A stretch of 64,000 nucleotides of DNA from positions 682,001-746,000 of the forward strand of contig NZ_CP157575.1 of the NCBI RefSeq assembly GCF_051628905.1. The letters are read 5' to 3'. A program made the translations under genes and the position numbers. The notes under the pieces were generated by a model. That model was given only the letters and a program-made list of their open reading frames with translations, had not been told where the DNA came from and ran no database searches. Of the stretch, positions 33,509 through 42,506 are shown one piece after another; the first letter of the stretch is position 1; each line of letters starts with the position of its first letter. The DNA comes from Asaia sp037151935. Its GTDB lineage: Bacteria; Pseudomonadota; Alphaproteobacteria; Acetobacterales; Acetobacteraceae.

Positions 33509-34405
33509 GGCGGCCTCTCTGAGTAGCGCTTCGAAACGCTGCACTGGAAGGGAAACCGGAGCATCGATCATCGCAATCGCAAGAGCCGCTTTGGGCGCCG
33601 ATCCAATGATCCGGTGATAACTGACGCCATCAGCATGGATCTGACTCAGGCATTTCGGCACGATGGAGACGCCCAACCCTGCTGCAACGAGCGAGACGGT
33701 GGCAATGATCTGCGGCGCCGATTGCCCGATATTAGGCACGAAACCCGCCTGACCGCAGGCCATGATGATCGCATCGTAAAATCCGGGCCCGAGTTCGCGC
33801 TCGAACAGGATCATGGGTTCATTGCGCAAGGCCTCAAGACGAACGCCCTGCATCGAGGCTCTGACATGCCCTTTGGGCAGCGCGATAACCGTCGCTTCTT
33901 CGAGGAGGGGCCGCACGACGAGATTCTGAACCGGCGCAGGCGGGCGCACGATCGCGATGTCTATCCGGCGATCGTGCAGGGCATCGCATAAAGCGGGCGT
34001 ATTGCTTTCTTCGAGCGTGATGATGATGTCGGGCCAGCGCTCCCGGAAAGCACGGATGACGCCTGGCACCAGAGGCAGCAGGGAGACAGCACCGGCCAGA
34101 CCGATACGTAGCCTGCCCTGTTCACCACGAGACAGACCACGGGCCAGTGACGTCATTTCGCGTTCGAGCCCGATCAGGACGCGTGCCCGCTCGACGAGGG
34201 CTGCACCGGCTTCTGTCGGAACCGCGCCCGAGCGCGACCGCACGAACAGTACAAGACCGAGCTCGCGCTCCATGGCCTTGATCTGCTGACTGAGCGGTGG
34301 CTGCTCCATATGCAGTATTTCGGCAGCGCGGGTGAAGCTGCCCGCCTCGGCAATTGCCACCAGGTAACGCCAGCGTCGAAGGTCGATAATCCATATCCTC
34401 AACAT
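33497..34405 (-). CDS. LysR family transcriptional regulator (divergent from pdc)
   Basis: Second LysR-type regulator, 302 residues, not closely similar to its neighbour. The DNA-binding head is LRRWRYLVAIAEAGSFTRAAEILHMEQPPLSQQIKAMERELG (~9-50), with the BenM/CatM-like motif EQPPLSQQI. The effector domain contains RRIDIAIVRPPAP and SLVAAGLGVSIVPK, which are family hallmarks; such regulators often sense aromatic or organic-acid ligands. The start at 34405 lies 93 bases from and divergent to pyruvate decarboxylase, so it may control that gene. A 7-mer direct repeat AACATAT at 34401 and 34421, exactly 20 bases apart, lies at the start of the intergenic space. Confidence 0.92.
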   Translation of the reverse strand: MLRIWIIDLRRWRYLVAIAEAGSFTRAAEILHMEQPPLSQQIKAMERELGLVLFVRSRSGAVPTEAGAALVERARVLIGLEREMTSLARGLSRGEQGRLRIGLAGAVSLLPLVPGVIRAFRERWPDIIITLEESNTPALCDALHDRRIDIAIVRPPAPVQNLVVRPLLEEATVIALPKGHVRASMQGVRLEALRNEPMILFERELGPGFYDAIIMACGQAGFVPNIGQSAPQIIATVSLVAAGLGVSIVPKCLSQIHADGVSYHRIIGSAPKAALAIAMIDAPVSLPVQRFEALLREAASAF

Positions 34406-34498
34406 ATGGAAGAGGGCTCAAACATATATTGGACGCGTTGAACGACCAAGGACAAACTACGACATAATCGACACCCAGTTGAAGGATCCTAAGTCTCC

Positions 34499-36175
34499 AT
34501 GAGCACGACTATCGGTGGTTATCTCGCAAAACGACTGGCGCAGATCGGCGTCTCTCATCATTTCGCGGTGGCGGGTGATTATAACCTCGTTCTTCTCGAC
34601 CAGCTTCTTGCTCAGGACGGGCTCGAACAGGTTTATTGCTGTAACGAGCTGAATTGCGGCTTTGCCGCAGAGGGTTATGCGCGGGCCAGAGGGGCAGCCT
34701 GTGCTGTCGTGACTTTCAGCGTCGGGGCGCTTTCCGCCATCAATGCACTCGGCGGCGCCCATGCAGAAAACCTGCCGGTCATCCTCGTTTCCGGTGCGCC
34801 GAACACGAATGACCATGGCACCGGGCGCATCCTGCATCACACGCTTGGCACATCCGATTATGGCTACCAATATGAGATGGTCCGCCATGTCACCGTCGCG
34901 GCCGAGCGCCTGTTTTCAGCAGAAGACGCCCCGGCGAAAATCGATCGCGTGATCGAGCGCGCGCTGGCCCTGAGCAAGCCGGTCTACCTCGAAATCCCGT
35001 GCAATGTGGCTGATCTGGAATGCCCCGAGCCCGGGCCCGTCGAGGCGCTACTCTCTCGCAGGCCGTCAGCGGGCAAAACGCTCGATCGGGCGATTGAAAC
35101 GACCCTCAACTTCCTGAACGAGCGCGAACAGGTTGTCATTTTGATAGGCAGCAAGCTTCGGGCCGCGCATGGGCTCGACGCTGCGGTGAAACTTGCTGAC
35201 CGCGTGGGCTGCGCTGTCACGATCATGGCCGCAGCGAAGGGTTTCTTCCCTGAAGATCACCCTGCATATCGTGGCGTCTATTGGGGCAATGTCAGTTCAC
35301 CCGGCGCCGAGGAACTGATCGACAACGCCGACGCCATTCTCTGCCTCGGCCCGGTTTTCAACGATTATTCGACCGTTGGCTGGCAGGCGTGGCCAAAGGG
35401 CGACAAGATGGTGAGGGTCGAGCCGGAAGAAGTTATCGTCGCGGGAAGGAGTTTCGGCGGTATCAGCCTGTTCGATTTCGTCACGGCGCTGAGCGAACAG
35501 GCACCGCGCCGCACAAGAAGCGCCGAAACACCGGCTCTGCCAGCGCCTGAGACCGCCCCTCTTCCCGCCAGTGCTCCCCTGACCAATGACGAGATGATGC
35601 GCCAGATCGGTGCCTTGGTAACCGCCGATACAACCCTGACGGCCGAAACTGGCGATAGCTGGTTCAACGCCGTGCGCCTGACCCTGCCCGCCGAGGCTCG
35701 TGTCGAACTGGAGATGCAGTGGGGTCATATAGGCTGGTCTGTGCCTTCCGCATTCGGCAACGCCACGGGCTCACCCGAGAGACAGCATATCGTGATGGTT
35801 GGCGATGGCTCGTTTCAGCTGACGGCGCAGGAGGTGGCTCAGATGATCCGTTACGAGCTGCCGGTCATGATCTTTCTGGTCAACAACCGGGGCTATGTCA
35901 TCGAAATCAAGATCCATGACGGACCGTATAATTATATCAAGAACTGGAATTATGCCGGTCTGATCGATGTCTTTAATGCAGGTGAGGGTCATGGTCTCGG
36001 GCTGAAAGCCCATACGTCTGGCGAACTTGCGGAAGCAATCGCAAAAGCCCGGCAGAACAGGCGTGGCCCGACCCTGATCGAATGCAGCCTCGACCGGGAG
36101 GATTGCACCGAAGATCTGGTCCGTTGGGGAAGTAAAGTGGGCAAGACAAATGCGCGGCCGCCGGTCACGAACTGA
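34499..36175 (+). CDS. pdc: Pyruvate decarboxylase
   Basis: Thiamine-diphosphate enzyme of 558 residues that converts pyruvate to acetaldehyde and CO2 in the cytosol. The N-terminal Pyr domain begins TIGGYLAKRLAQIGVSHHFAVAGDYN and includes the catalytic Glu of CNELNCGFAAEGYARA. The His pair of NDHGTGRILHHTLG (~103-116) matches the active-site HH of Zymomonas and Acetobacter PDCs. The PP-domain cofactor motif is GDGSFQLTAQEV...LVNNRGYVIE. True PDC is rare in bacteria and is known mainly from Zymomonas, Zymobacter, Sarcina and acetic acid bacteria. In the last group it supports growth on lactate by feeding acetaldehyde to acetate formation. It is preceded by GAAGGA 13 bases before the ATG and is divergent from a LysR gene. 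Confidence 0.95.
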   Translation: MSTTIGGYLAKRLAQIGVSHHFAVAGDYNLVLLDQLLAQDGLEQVYCCNELNCGFAAEGYARARGAACAVVTFSVGALSAINALGGAHAENLPVILVSGAPNTNDHGTGRILHHTLGTSDYGYQYEMVRHVTVAAERLFSAEDAPAKIDRVIERALALSKPVYLEIPCNVADLECPEPGPVEALLSRRPSAGKTLDRAIETTLNFLNEREQVVILIGSKLRAAHGLDAAVKLADRVGCAVTIMAAAKGFFPEDHPAYRGVYWGNVSSPGAEELIDNADAILCLGPVFNDYSTVGWQAWPKGDKMVRVEPEEVIVAGRSFGGISLFDFVTALSEQAPRRTRSAETPALPAPETAPLPASAPLTNDEMMRQIGALVTADTTLTAETGDSWFNAVRLTLPAEARVELEMQWGHIGWSVPSAFGNATGSPERQHIVMVGDGSFQLTAQEVAQMIRYELPVMIFLVNNRGYVIEIKIHDGPYNYIKNWNYAGLIDVFNAGEGHGLGLKAHTSGELAEAIAKARQNRRGPTLIECSLDREDCTEDLVRWGSKVGKTNARPPVTN

Positions 36176-36320
36176 GTTCTTTAGAGGGAAATCCGGAAGC
36201 GGACCATGATAGCAGCCCAACACGAAACCTGAGTATCTGGCGAGGGATTTGATGCAGCATCGGAGATGAGACGCCTGATTTCCGACGCTGCGATTTTTCG
36301 CCCGGTGCTAGGAAACCATC

Positions 36321-37379
36321 ATGCTGTTCTCTCCCCCCTCCCATGACACGCTCTACAAAGCCCTGATCGCGCGCGATCCGTCGCATGATGGCAGGATCTT
36401 CGTCTGCGTCGGCACGACAGGCATTTTCTGTCGCCTCACCTGCCCGGCCCGCAAGCCGCTTTCTGAAAACTGCGTTTTCAGGTCGAGCGTCAGGGAATGT
36501 CTTGAGGCCGGGTTTCGTCCCTGCAAGCGCTGCCATCCGCTGCATAGTGCCGCAGAAGCGGACCCGATCGTCGGCAAGCTGCTCGGCTTGCTCGACGCCG
36601 AGCCGGGACGGCGTTGGCGCGAAAGCGACATCGCCGCTCTTGGCTTCGATCTCTCCACGGTACGACGCAGCTTCAAGCGTCATTTCGACATGACTTTTCT
36701 CGATATGGCACGGCAATATCGACTGCGAGAGGGCTTTCTGACCCTCTCCGGCGGCGAGCGTGTGATCGAGGCCCAGCTCGATTCAGGATTCAACTCCCCC
36801 AGCGCGTTCAGAGAGGCCTTTGCGCGACTTCTAGGCTGCGCCCCCAGCATGCTGAAACCAGGCGGGTTCTTGCAGGCAAGCTGGATTCCGACCCCGCTGG
36901 GAGACATGATTGCCGTAGCGAGCACGACCCATCTGCACCTGCTAGAATTCGTCGACCGCAGAGCCCTCCCTACCGAGTTAAGCGCCCTGCAAAAGGCGCT
37001 CAAGACGACACTGGGTCTCGGCTCGACAGCACCGACCGAACAGGTCAGGACCGAACTCGCTACCTATTTTTCAGGAAAATCCTCTGTTTTCCAGACCCCG
37101 CTCGCAGCACAGGGAACCGGCTTCACCCGTGACGTGCATCGCGCCCTGCGCAGCATCCCGGCGGGCGAGACGCGCAGCTATGCCGATATTGCCATACAGA
37201 TCGGCCATCCCGGCGCCGTGCGCGCTGTTGCCCGCGCCAATGGTGCCAACAAGATCGCCCTGCTTATCCCCTGCCATCGCGTTATCGGAGCCGATGGCAG
37301 CCTGACGGGCTATGGTGGAGGGTTGTGGCGCAAACAACGCCTGATAGAGATCGAAAGACAATTTTCGATCTCTCCTTGA
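36321..37379 (+). CDS. ada: Bifunctional DNA methyl-repair protein and regulator Ada
   Basis: Protein of 352 residues with the complete three-part layout of E. coli Ada. The N-terminal zinc domain has Cys37, Cys41, Cys68 and Cys71, equivalent to Cys38/42/69/72; the first accepts methyl groups from phosphotriesters. An AraC-type helix-turn-helix follows (DIAALGFDLSTVRRSFKRHFDMTFLDMARQYRL, ~97-130). The C-terminal O6-methylguanine methyltransferase domain carries the active Cys318 in PCHRV. Methylation of the N-terminal Cys normally turns the protein into an activator of its own gene. It stands alone; alkB and alkA are not next to it in the window. Confidence 0.95.
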   Translation: MLFSPPSHDTLYKALIARDPSHDGRIFVCVGTTGIFCRLTCPARKPLSENCVFRSSVRECLEAGFRPCKRCHPLHSAAEADPIVGKLLGLLDAEPGRRWRESDIAALGFDLSTVRRSFKRHFDMTFLDMARQYRLREGFLTLSGGERVIEAQLDSGFNSPSAFREAFARLLGCAPSMLKPGGFLQASWIPTPLGDMIAVASTTHLHLLEFVDRRALPTELSALQKALKTTLGLGSTAPTEQVRTELATYFSGKSSVFQTPLAAQGTGFTRDVHRALRSIPAGETRSYADIAIQIGHPGAVRAVARANGANKIALLIPCHRVIGADGSLTGYGGGLWRKQRLIEIERQFSISP

Positions 37380-37553
37380 ACCGACAACTCGAGGCGTCAA
37401 TACTTATCCATAAGCTGCCGTTATGTCGGGTATGTGATCATCATTGAGATCGATATATTTGCCGGGTCTTTGACATCGCATGTCTGCTCTCGTCATAGTA
37501 ACAGATACGGCAGCGTATCGTCCTGCTGAACACGCAAATGGACCGTGCTCAAG

Positions 37554-38462
37554 ATGTGGAATAATAACGTTACAGGTTTCCCGAAGCCCCCGTCGACTAT
37601 CTCGCCCAGATTATTCAAATATGGCGGCCTCGTTCTGGGTGCCGTTCTGGTGGTCGCGATACTTAATCCATTCTATCAGATCACGTCGGGATATTGCGGT
37701 ATTCTGACGAATTTCGGCTCCGTCCAGCCTGCGGCTCTGGAACCGGGCCTACACATCGCGCTACCCGTCTATCAGAAAATCGTTCTGGTCTCGACTCAGC
37801 CCCAGACGATCACGTCACATGAGCAGGCCGCGACCCATGACCTTCAGGATGTACGCACCTCCGTCTCGGTGACATTCCATATCGCACCAGCCGATGCGCC
37901 CGGCTTCTACCGCGATTTCCGTACCCTCGATACATTGGCCCATCGGATTATCGAGCCCACGGTCTCGAACGACGTGAAGGCGATCACTGCCAATTACAAC
38001 GCCGAAGAACTGATCACCAAGCGCGATCTGGTAGATGGGCAAATCAAGGATCTGATTATCCGCTCGCTTCAGCCCTATCATCTGACCATTCATTCTGTGA
38101 ACACGGCAAACTTCGCTTTCTCGACCGCTTATGCGCAGGCGATCGAGTCCAAGCAGGTTGCGCAACAACAGGCACTTCAGGCGCAGTACACCCTGCAACA
38201 GACACAGATCTCGGCGCAGGCTCAAGTGGTGCAGGCCAAGGCTCAGGCCGATGCCGCTGTCGCGACGGCGCAGGGACAGGCGCAGGCGCTGCTCGTCACC
38301 TCTCAGGCACAGGCAAAAGCCAACGCGCTGGTTTCCCAGTCTCTGACCCCATCCCTTTTGCAACAAAAGGCGCTCGATCGCTGGTCAGGTACAATGCCCG
38401 TCTATCTCAGCGCCGGAGCTCCCCTGCCCTTTATCGGCACAATGAGCGCCGCCGAGAAATAA
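37554..38462 (+). CDS. SPFH/prohibitin family membrane protein
   Basis: Protein of about 302 residues. One N-terminal transmembrane helix (GGLVLGAVLVVAILNPFYQ, ~24-42) precedes the SPFH (band 7) domain (~55-215). The opening of that domain, ITSGYCGILTNFGSVQPAALEPGLHIALP, is prohibitin-like. A Gln/Ala-rich coiled coil follows (~195-260), with many AQA repeats, typical for the oligomerising arm of prohibitins and HflK/C. Such proteins form large rings at the inner membrane that organise proteases or lipid domains. I use the ATG at 37554; a GTG at 37545 would add three residues, and neither has a strong Shine-Dalgarno. No hflKC-type partner or protease gene is adjacent. Confidence 0.85.
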   Translation: MWNNNVTGFPKPPSTISPRLFKYGGLVLGAVLVVAILNPFYQITSGYCGILTNFGSVQPAALEPGLHIALPVYQKIVLVSTQPQTITSHEQAATHDLQDVRTSVSVTFHIAPADAPGFYRDFRTLDTLAHRIIEPTVSNDVKAITANYNAEELITKRDLVDGQIKDLIIRSLQPYHLTIHSVNTANFAFSTAYAQAIESKQVAQQQALQAQYTLQQTQISAQAQVVQAKAQADAAVATAQGQAQALLVTSQAQAKANALVSQSLTPSLLQQKALDRWSGTMPVYLSAGAPLPFIGTMSAAEK

Positions 38463-38483
38463 GGCATCGCCCCCCGCACCCAG

Positions 38484-38514
38484 AACCCGCTCCACAACCG
38501 CAAGAGCGGGTTCA
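38484..38514 (+). terminator. Hairpin after SPFH gene
   Basis: GAACCCGCTC (38484-38493) pairs perfectly with GAGCGGGTTC (38505-38514), 11-base loop. There is no U-run, so termination efficiency is uncertain. Confidence 0.55.
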
Positions 38515-38955
38515 ATCGGTGATCGGCAGATTTGAAGTCGCGTCCTAGACCATCGAAATGGGGTGTCATGACCGCATGACGCTCCGCCGCCTGGGACCGT
38601 GACGGGCTTGCATCACTTAACTCACCAAGCCCCCCTCGCTCAGGCCACCCCCTCCAAGGTCACCTGTCTGATCGGACAATTTGTGCCTTCGGACCCGCAC
38701 CTTTCCTCGTAACCGAACGGCCAAGCGAACCGGAGCGCCGCTTTGAGAGGGGGCTTACGGGCAAGCACTGGCGCTGCCCAGTCGGCTGAAGGTCGCAGTT
38801 TTTACCAACCGACGCGCTATCTGACCGCCCAGGCGGGCCAGAAGCCGCGCCTCTACGACACATCCAGCGCACTCTGCCTCGCGGCCAGAGGCTACACCGC
38901 AAATTTTCATCCCCCTGCTTGCATAGCGGGGGCGCCTCCGTTCCCCGCGCGACAG
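38515..38955. other. Gene-free stretch downstream of groL
   Basis: About 440 bases between the SPFH hairpin and the groL terminator. Overlapping short open frames have no similarity. AAGCCCCC near 38628 and GGGGGCTT near 38751 are inverted partners ~110 bases apart, with a small CCCCC/GGGGG stem near 38911-38932. A structured RNA cannot be excluded, but I recognise none. Confidence 0.4.
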
Positions 38956-38959
38956 GCAT

Positions 38960-38990
38960 AAAAAAACCGCCCTGTCTTTCGACAGGGCGG
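38960..38990 (-). terminator. Rho-independent terminator of groESL
   Basis: Perfect stem CCGCCCTGTC / GACAGGGCGG (38967-38976 and 38981-38990), loop TTTC, followed on the minus strand by seven T (A-run 38960-38966). It lies 33 bases after the groL stop. Confidence 0.93.
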
Positions 38991-39022
38991 CTCTTTCGTA
39001 ACCTCGATGAAAAGGCGTTGGA

Positions 39023-40666
39023 TCAGAAATCCATATCGCCCATGCCACCCATGCCACCCGGACCACCGGCCGGAGCGGCCTTCTTCTCGGGCTTTTCGGC
39101 AACCATGGCTTCAGTCGTGATCAGCAGGCCGGCAACCGAAGCTGCATCCTGAAGAGCCGTACGGACAACCTTGGTCGGATCGATGATGCCAGCGGCAACC
39201 AGATCCTTGTATTCGGCGTTCTGCGCGTCGAAGCCGTGCGTGTACTCAGCGATTTCGAGCACCTTGCCAGCGATGACGGCGCCGTCTTCACCAGCGTTGA
39301 ACGCGATCTGGCGCAGCGGAGCCTGCAGAGCCTTGCGGATGATGTCCGCGCCGACGCGCTGGTCGTCGTTCTGGAAGGAGAGATCCTTCAGGGCGACGGA
39401 AGCGCGGGCAAGAGCCGTGCCACCACCCGGAACGATGCCTTCTTCGACAGCAGCGCGGGTTGCGTGCAGGGCGTCGTCAACGCGGTCCTTGCGCTCCTTC
39501 ACCTCGACTTCGGTGCTGCCACCGACGCGGATCACGGCGACGCCACCGGCGAGCTTGGCAAGACGCTCCTGGAGCTTCTCACGGTCGTAGTCCGAGGTGG
39601 TTTCCTCGATCTGCGCGCGGATCTGTGCACAACGGCCCTTGATGTCGTCCGTGTTACCGGCGCCTTCAACGATCGTGGTGTTTTCCTTCTCGATATGCAC
39701 CTTCTTGGCGCGACCGAGCATGTCGAGCGTCACGGTCTCGAGCTTGATGCCGATGTCTTCGCTGATGACCTGACCACCCGTCAGGATAGCAATGTCTTCC
39801 AGCATGGCCTTGCGACGATCACCGAAGCCAGGAGCCTTGACAGCAGCAATCTTCAGGCCACCGCGCAGCTTGTTGACGACCAGCGTAGCTAGCGCTTCGC
39901 CATCGACGTCTTCTGCGATGATCATGAGCGGACGGCCGGACTGTACGACGCTTTCGAGCAGCGGCAGCATCGGCTGCAGCGAGGAGAGCTTCTTCTCGTG
40001 GATCAGGATATAGGGGTTATCCAGATCGGCGAGCATCTTCTCGGCGTTGGTCACGAAATACGGCGAGATGTAGCCGCGATCGAACTGCATGCCCTCGACG
40101 ACGTCGAGTTCGGTGTGCAGGCCCTTGGCTTCTTCAACCGTGATGACGCCCTCGGAACCGACCTTCTGCATGGCCTGCGAGATCATCTCGCCGATTTCAT
40201 GCTCGCCGTTTGCCGAGATCGTGCCGACCTGAGCCGTTTCGGCAGGGGTCGTGATCTTGCGCGTGTTGGCCTTCAGCTCGGCGACAACAGCCAGGACAGC
40301 CTTGTCGATACCGCGCTTCAGATCCATCGGATTCATGCCAGCGGCAACAGCCTTGGCGCCCTCACGGATGATGGCCTGAGCCAGAACGGTTGCGGTGGTC
40401 GTGCCATCGCCAGCCGTGTCGTTGGTCTTCGAGGCCACTTCGCGCACCATCTGGGCGCCCATGTTCTCGAACTTGTCAGCCAGTTCGATTTCCTTGGCGA
40501 CGGAAACGCCGTCCTTGGTGATGCGCGGTGCGCCGAAGCTCTTGTCCAGAACAACGTTGCGACCCTTCGGGCCCAGCGTGACCTTTACAGCGTCAGCAAG
40601 GATATCAACGCCGCGCAGCATGCGCTGGCGTGCATCGGCACCGAATCTTACGTCTTTGGCAGCCAT
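39023..40666 (-). CDS. groL: Chaperonin GroEL (60 kDa)
   Basis: Chaperonin of 547 residues. It encloses unfolded proteins in a 14-mer cage and folds them with ATP and GroES. Markers: the start AAKDVRFGADARQRMLRGVDILADAVKVTLGPKGRNVVLDKSFGAP; the ATP site motif DGTTTATVLAQAI (Asp87 region); the apical domain ISPYFVTNAEKM and RGGLKIAAVKAPGFGDRRK; and the Gly/Met-rich tail GGMGGMGDMDF. It is preceded by groS on the same message with a 50-base gap. It ends in a strong terminator, and a CIRCE element controls the operon. A plus-strand frame opposite is a shadow. Confidence 0.98.
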   Translation of the reverse strand: MAAKDVRFGADARQRMLRGVDILADAVKVTLGPKGRNVVLDKSFGAPRITKDGVSVAKEIELADKFENMGAQMVREVASKTNDTAGDGTTTATVLAQAIIREGAKAVAAGMNPMDLKRGIDKAVLAVVAELKANTRKITTPAETAQVGTISANGEHEIGEMISQAMQKVGSEGVITVEEAKGLHTELDVVEGMQFDRGYISPYFVTNAEKMLADLDNPYILIHEKKLSSLQPMLPLLESVVQSGRPLMIIAEDVDGEALATLVVNKLRGGLKIAAVKAPGFGDRRKAMLEDIAILTGGQVISEDIGIKLETVTLDMLGRAKKVHIEKENTTIVEGAGNTDDIKGRCAQIRAQIEETTSDYDREKLQERLAKLAGGVAVIRVGGSTEVEVKERKDRVDDALHATRAAVEEGIVPGGGTALARASVALKDLSFQNDDQRVGADIIRKALQAPLRQIAFNAGEDGAVIAGKVLEIAEYTHGFDAQNAEYKDLVAAGIIDPTKVVRTALQDAASVAGLLITTEAMVAEKPEKKAAPAGGPGGMGGMGDMDF

Positions 40667-40716
40667 ATTCTTATCTCCAGTAGAGGTTCAGTTTGCGACG
40701 ATGGGGAGGCTGGAAA

Positions 40717-41007
40717 TCAGCCGATCACACCCATGATGTCGCTTTCCTTCATGATCAGCAGCTCTTCGCCATTGATCTTCACCTCGGTGCCGGACCATTT
40801 GCCGAACAGCACGCGGTCGCCAGCCTTGACGTCCAGTGCCACAACCTGACCCTGCTCATTCCGCGCACCGGAACCGACGGAGACGATTTCGCCTTCCATG
40901 GGCTTTTCCTTGGCGGTGTCGGGGATGATGATGCCACCGGCCGTCTTCTGCTCGCCCTCAAGGCGACGGACGACGACACGGTCATGCAAAGGCCGAAAAT
41001 TTGTCAT
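40717..41007 (-). CDS. groS: Co-chaperonin GroES (10 kDa)
   Basis: GroES of 96 residues, the lid of the GroEL cage. The family start MTNFRPLHDRVVVRRLE, the mobile-loop region EGEQKTAGGIIIPDTAKEKPMEG that contacts GroEL and the final EELLIMKESDIMGVIG are all typical. I chose the ATG at 41007: GGAG precedes it at about nine bases, whereas the frame's earlier ATG at 41022 has no site. The promoter and the CIRCE operator lie within the ~130 bases upstream. Confidence 0.97.
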   Translation of the reverse strand: MTNFRPLHDRVVVRRLEGEQKTAGGIIIPDTAKEKPMEGEIVSVGSGARNEQGQVVALDVKAGDRVLFGKWSGTEVKINGEELLIMKESDIMGVIG

Positions 41008-41093
41008 AATGGATCGCTCCACTTTTCTCTGAAGGCGACGTCCTTGCTCAAAAGCAACGCCGCCGGTTTGCGCGCCCGCTTAGCCGCAGCGCG

Positions 41094-41120
41094 TTAGCAC
41101 TCCCGATACGAGAGTGCCAA
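41094..41120 (-). promoter_or_regulatory. CIRCE element (HrcA operator) upstream of groESL
   Basis: TTAGCACTC (41094-41102), nine-base spacer, GAGTGCCAA (41112-41120). This matches the consensus TTAGCACTC-N9-GAGTGCTAA with a single mismatch. It lies 87 bases upstream of the groS start. HrcA repressor binds CIRCE and releases it on heat shock. Confidence 0.95.
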
Positions 41121-41146
41121 AGAGGTAGGAGAGCCCTCGCCGATCG

Positions 41147-41380
41147 TCAAGTGTCGTCATGAGGGCAAATGTCACTTTTCATTGAAGCGTCATCCGCAGA
41201 CCCGGCGGGGTCCAGCCGGGCGCCTTCAAGATCGCGCGTCAGACGGGCGCTCTCTGCTTCCGACCTGAGGCGTTCCCCCTTGCTTCGGCCGAACAGCGCC
41301 CGGTTTTCCTCCGCCTTGCGGGCATCCTTCTCACGAGCCAGACGTTTGCGCACACGACGCAGATTGACGATTTCAGTCAT
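41147..41380 (-). CDS. DUF4169 family small protein
   Basis: Small, highly charged protein of 77 residues of the DUF4169 family. The N-terminal signature MTEIVNLRRVRKRLAREKDARKAEENRALFGRSKGER is typical, with a helix very rich in Arg, Lys and Glu. The C-terminal part is acidic (DPAGSADDASMKSDICPHDD) and probably disordered. The function is unknown; the composition suggests nucleic-acid or ribosome contact, but that is inference. The start is divergent from the hydrolase gene at 41433, and the stop lies close to the CIRCE element of groESL, so the groESL promoter may lie close to its 3' end. Confidence 0.8.
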   Translation of the reverse strand: MTEIVNLRRVRKRLAREKDARKAEENRALFGRSKGERLRSEAESARLTRDLEGARLDPAGSADDASMKSDICPHDDT

Positions 41381-41432
41381 GGTGATCGTTGATCCTGTCT
41401 ATGAACGAACAAGAAAGAAGGAGGGTCGTTCC

Positions 41433-42107
41433 ATGGGACGCCTGATATCCCTTACCGCTTCGGACACCCATCATTTTTCTGCCTACGAGGCGGGAGAGCC
41501 TTCTGCCAAGCACGCATTAGTCGTTGTGCAGGAAATTTTCGGGCTGACTGACCATATCCGTGCCGTCTGTGACGAACTAGCAGATCGGCACGGCTATCAT
41601 GTCGTTGCGCCAGCGCTATTCGACAGGGAGAAACGCGACGCGGTCCTGCCGTATGATAGCGAGGGCATGCGAGAGGGCCTTGCCCTGCGTGCCCGGATCA
41701 GCCCCGACGGATTACTGGCCGATGTTACCGCGAGTGCCCATGCCCTCAACAGGCATGGCCATCAGAAGGTCGGTATTCTCGGCTTTTGCTGGGGTGGACT
41801 CGTAGCATGGGAAGCGGCGACACGCACGCGTGAGTTTGCGGCAGCGGCGGCGTGGTATGGCGGCGGCATCGCTGCCGTCAGCCATGAGAAGCCCCATTGT
41901 CCGGTCCAGCTTCATTTCGGCGGCGAAGACGATCATATCCCGCATACCGATATCAACACGGTCCGCGAGAACCGGCCCGAAGTCGAAATCTTTGTCTATG
42001 ACGAAGCCGGGCATGGGTTCGGCTGCGATGACCGTCCCAGTTTCAACAAAGGCGCTCGTGACCTCGCCCATGAGCGCAGCATGACGTTTTTCGCCTCCCA
42101 TCTCTGA
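41433..42107 (+). CDS. Dienelactone hydrolase family protein
   Basis: Alpha/beta hydrolase of 224 residues. The catalytic triad is clear: nucleophile Cys119 in GILGFCWGG, acid Asp167 in HFGGEDDHIP and base His194 in DEAGHGF. A Cys nucleophile is characteristic of dienelactone hydrolase relatives. The true substrate is usually unknown outside aromatic degradation operons, and no such operon is here. The Shine-Dalgarno AAGGAGG at 41418-41424 lies eight bases from the ATG at 41433, so the much longer open frame starting at 41169 is not the start. It lies 17 bases upstream of the DUF2934-like gene and probably shares its message. Confidence 0.92.
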   Translation: MGRLISLTASDTHHFSAYEAGEPSAKHALVVVQEIFGLTDHIRAVCDELADRHGYHVVAPALFDREKRDAVLPYDSEGMREGLALRARISPDGLLADVTASAHALNRHGHQKVGILGFCWGGLVAWEAATRTREFAAAAAWYGGGIAAVSHEKPHCPVQLHFGGEDDHIPHTDINTVRENRPEVEIFVYDEAGHGFGCDDRPSFNKGARDLAHERSMTFFASHL

Positions 42108-42124
42108 GAAAAGAAAGCAAGACC

Positions 42125-42454
42125 ATGCCCAATGAACAAACCCCTCTTAATCCTCTGATCGACAGCCCTGAACGCGATGCACGCATAGCGGCAAAGGCGC
42201 GCGAACTCTGGGAGGCTGACGGCAAGCCGGGCTGCGGCGCCGAGGCCTATCGGGAAAGCGCTTCCGAGATCGTCGGCATGGAAGAACACCCCCATTCCGG
42301 CGAAATCCCGGTCGATACGCTACCCGATGCACAATTCGCCGATGTGCAGGTCGAGAACGCCGAAATTCAGAAAAATCTGGGAGAATTTCCCGAGAGACTG
42401 ACCGATCAGGGCGACCGGGATCACTTCCCGGAGAAAGAAAACGAGCCATCTTGA
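42125..42454 (+). CDS. Hypothetical protein with DUF2934-like segment
   Basis: Polar protein of 109 residues, acidic overall. Residues ~17-50 (RDARIAAKARELWEADGKPGCGAEAYRESASEIVG) match the short DUF2934 helix pattern, 'A-x-x-L-W-E-x-x-G-x-P', found in small proteins of unknown role. The rest is hydrophilic with a Glu/Asp-rich end, no signal peptide and no membrane segment. It lies 17 bases after the dienelactone hydrolase gene on the same strand and is probably co-transcribed. It is convergent with mtnP. I cannot assign a function. Confidence 0.75.
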   Translation: MPNEQTPLNPLIDSPERDARIAAKARELWEADGKPGCGAEAYRESASEIVGMEEHPHSGEIPVDTLPDAQFADVQVENAEIQKNLGEFPERLTDQGDRDHFPEKENEPS

Positions 42455-42506
42455 GAAAAGGGCGAAGGCGGCGCAGCCCATAAGCTGACGCCTCCGCCTT
42501 GTCAGT

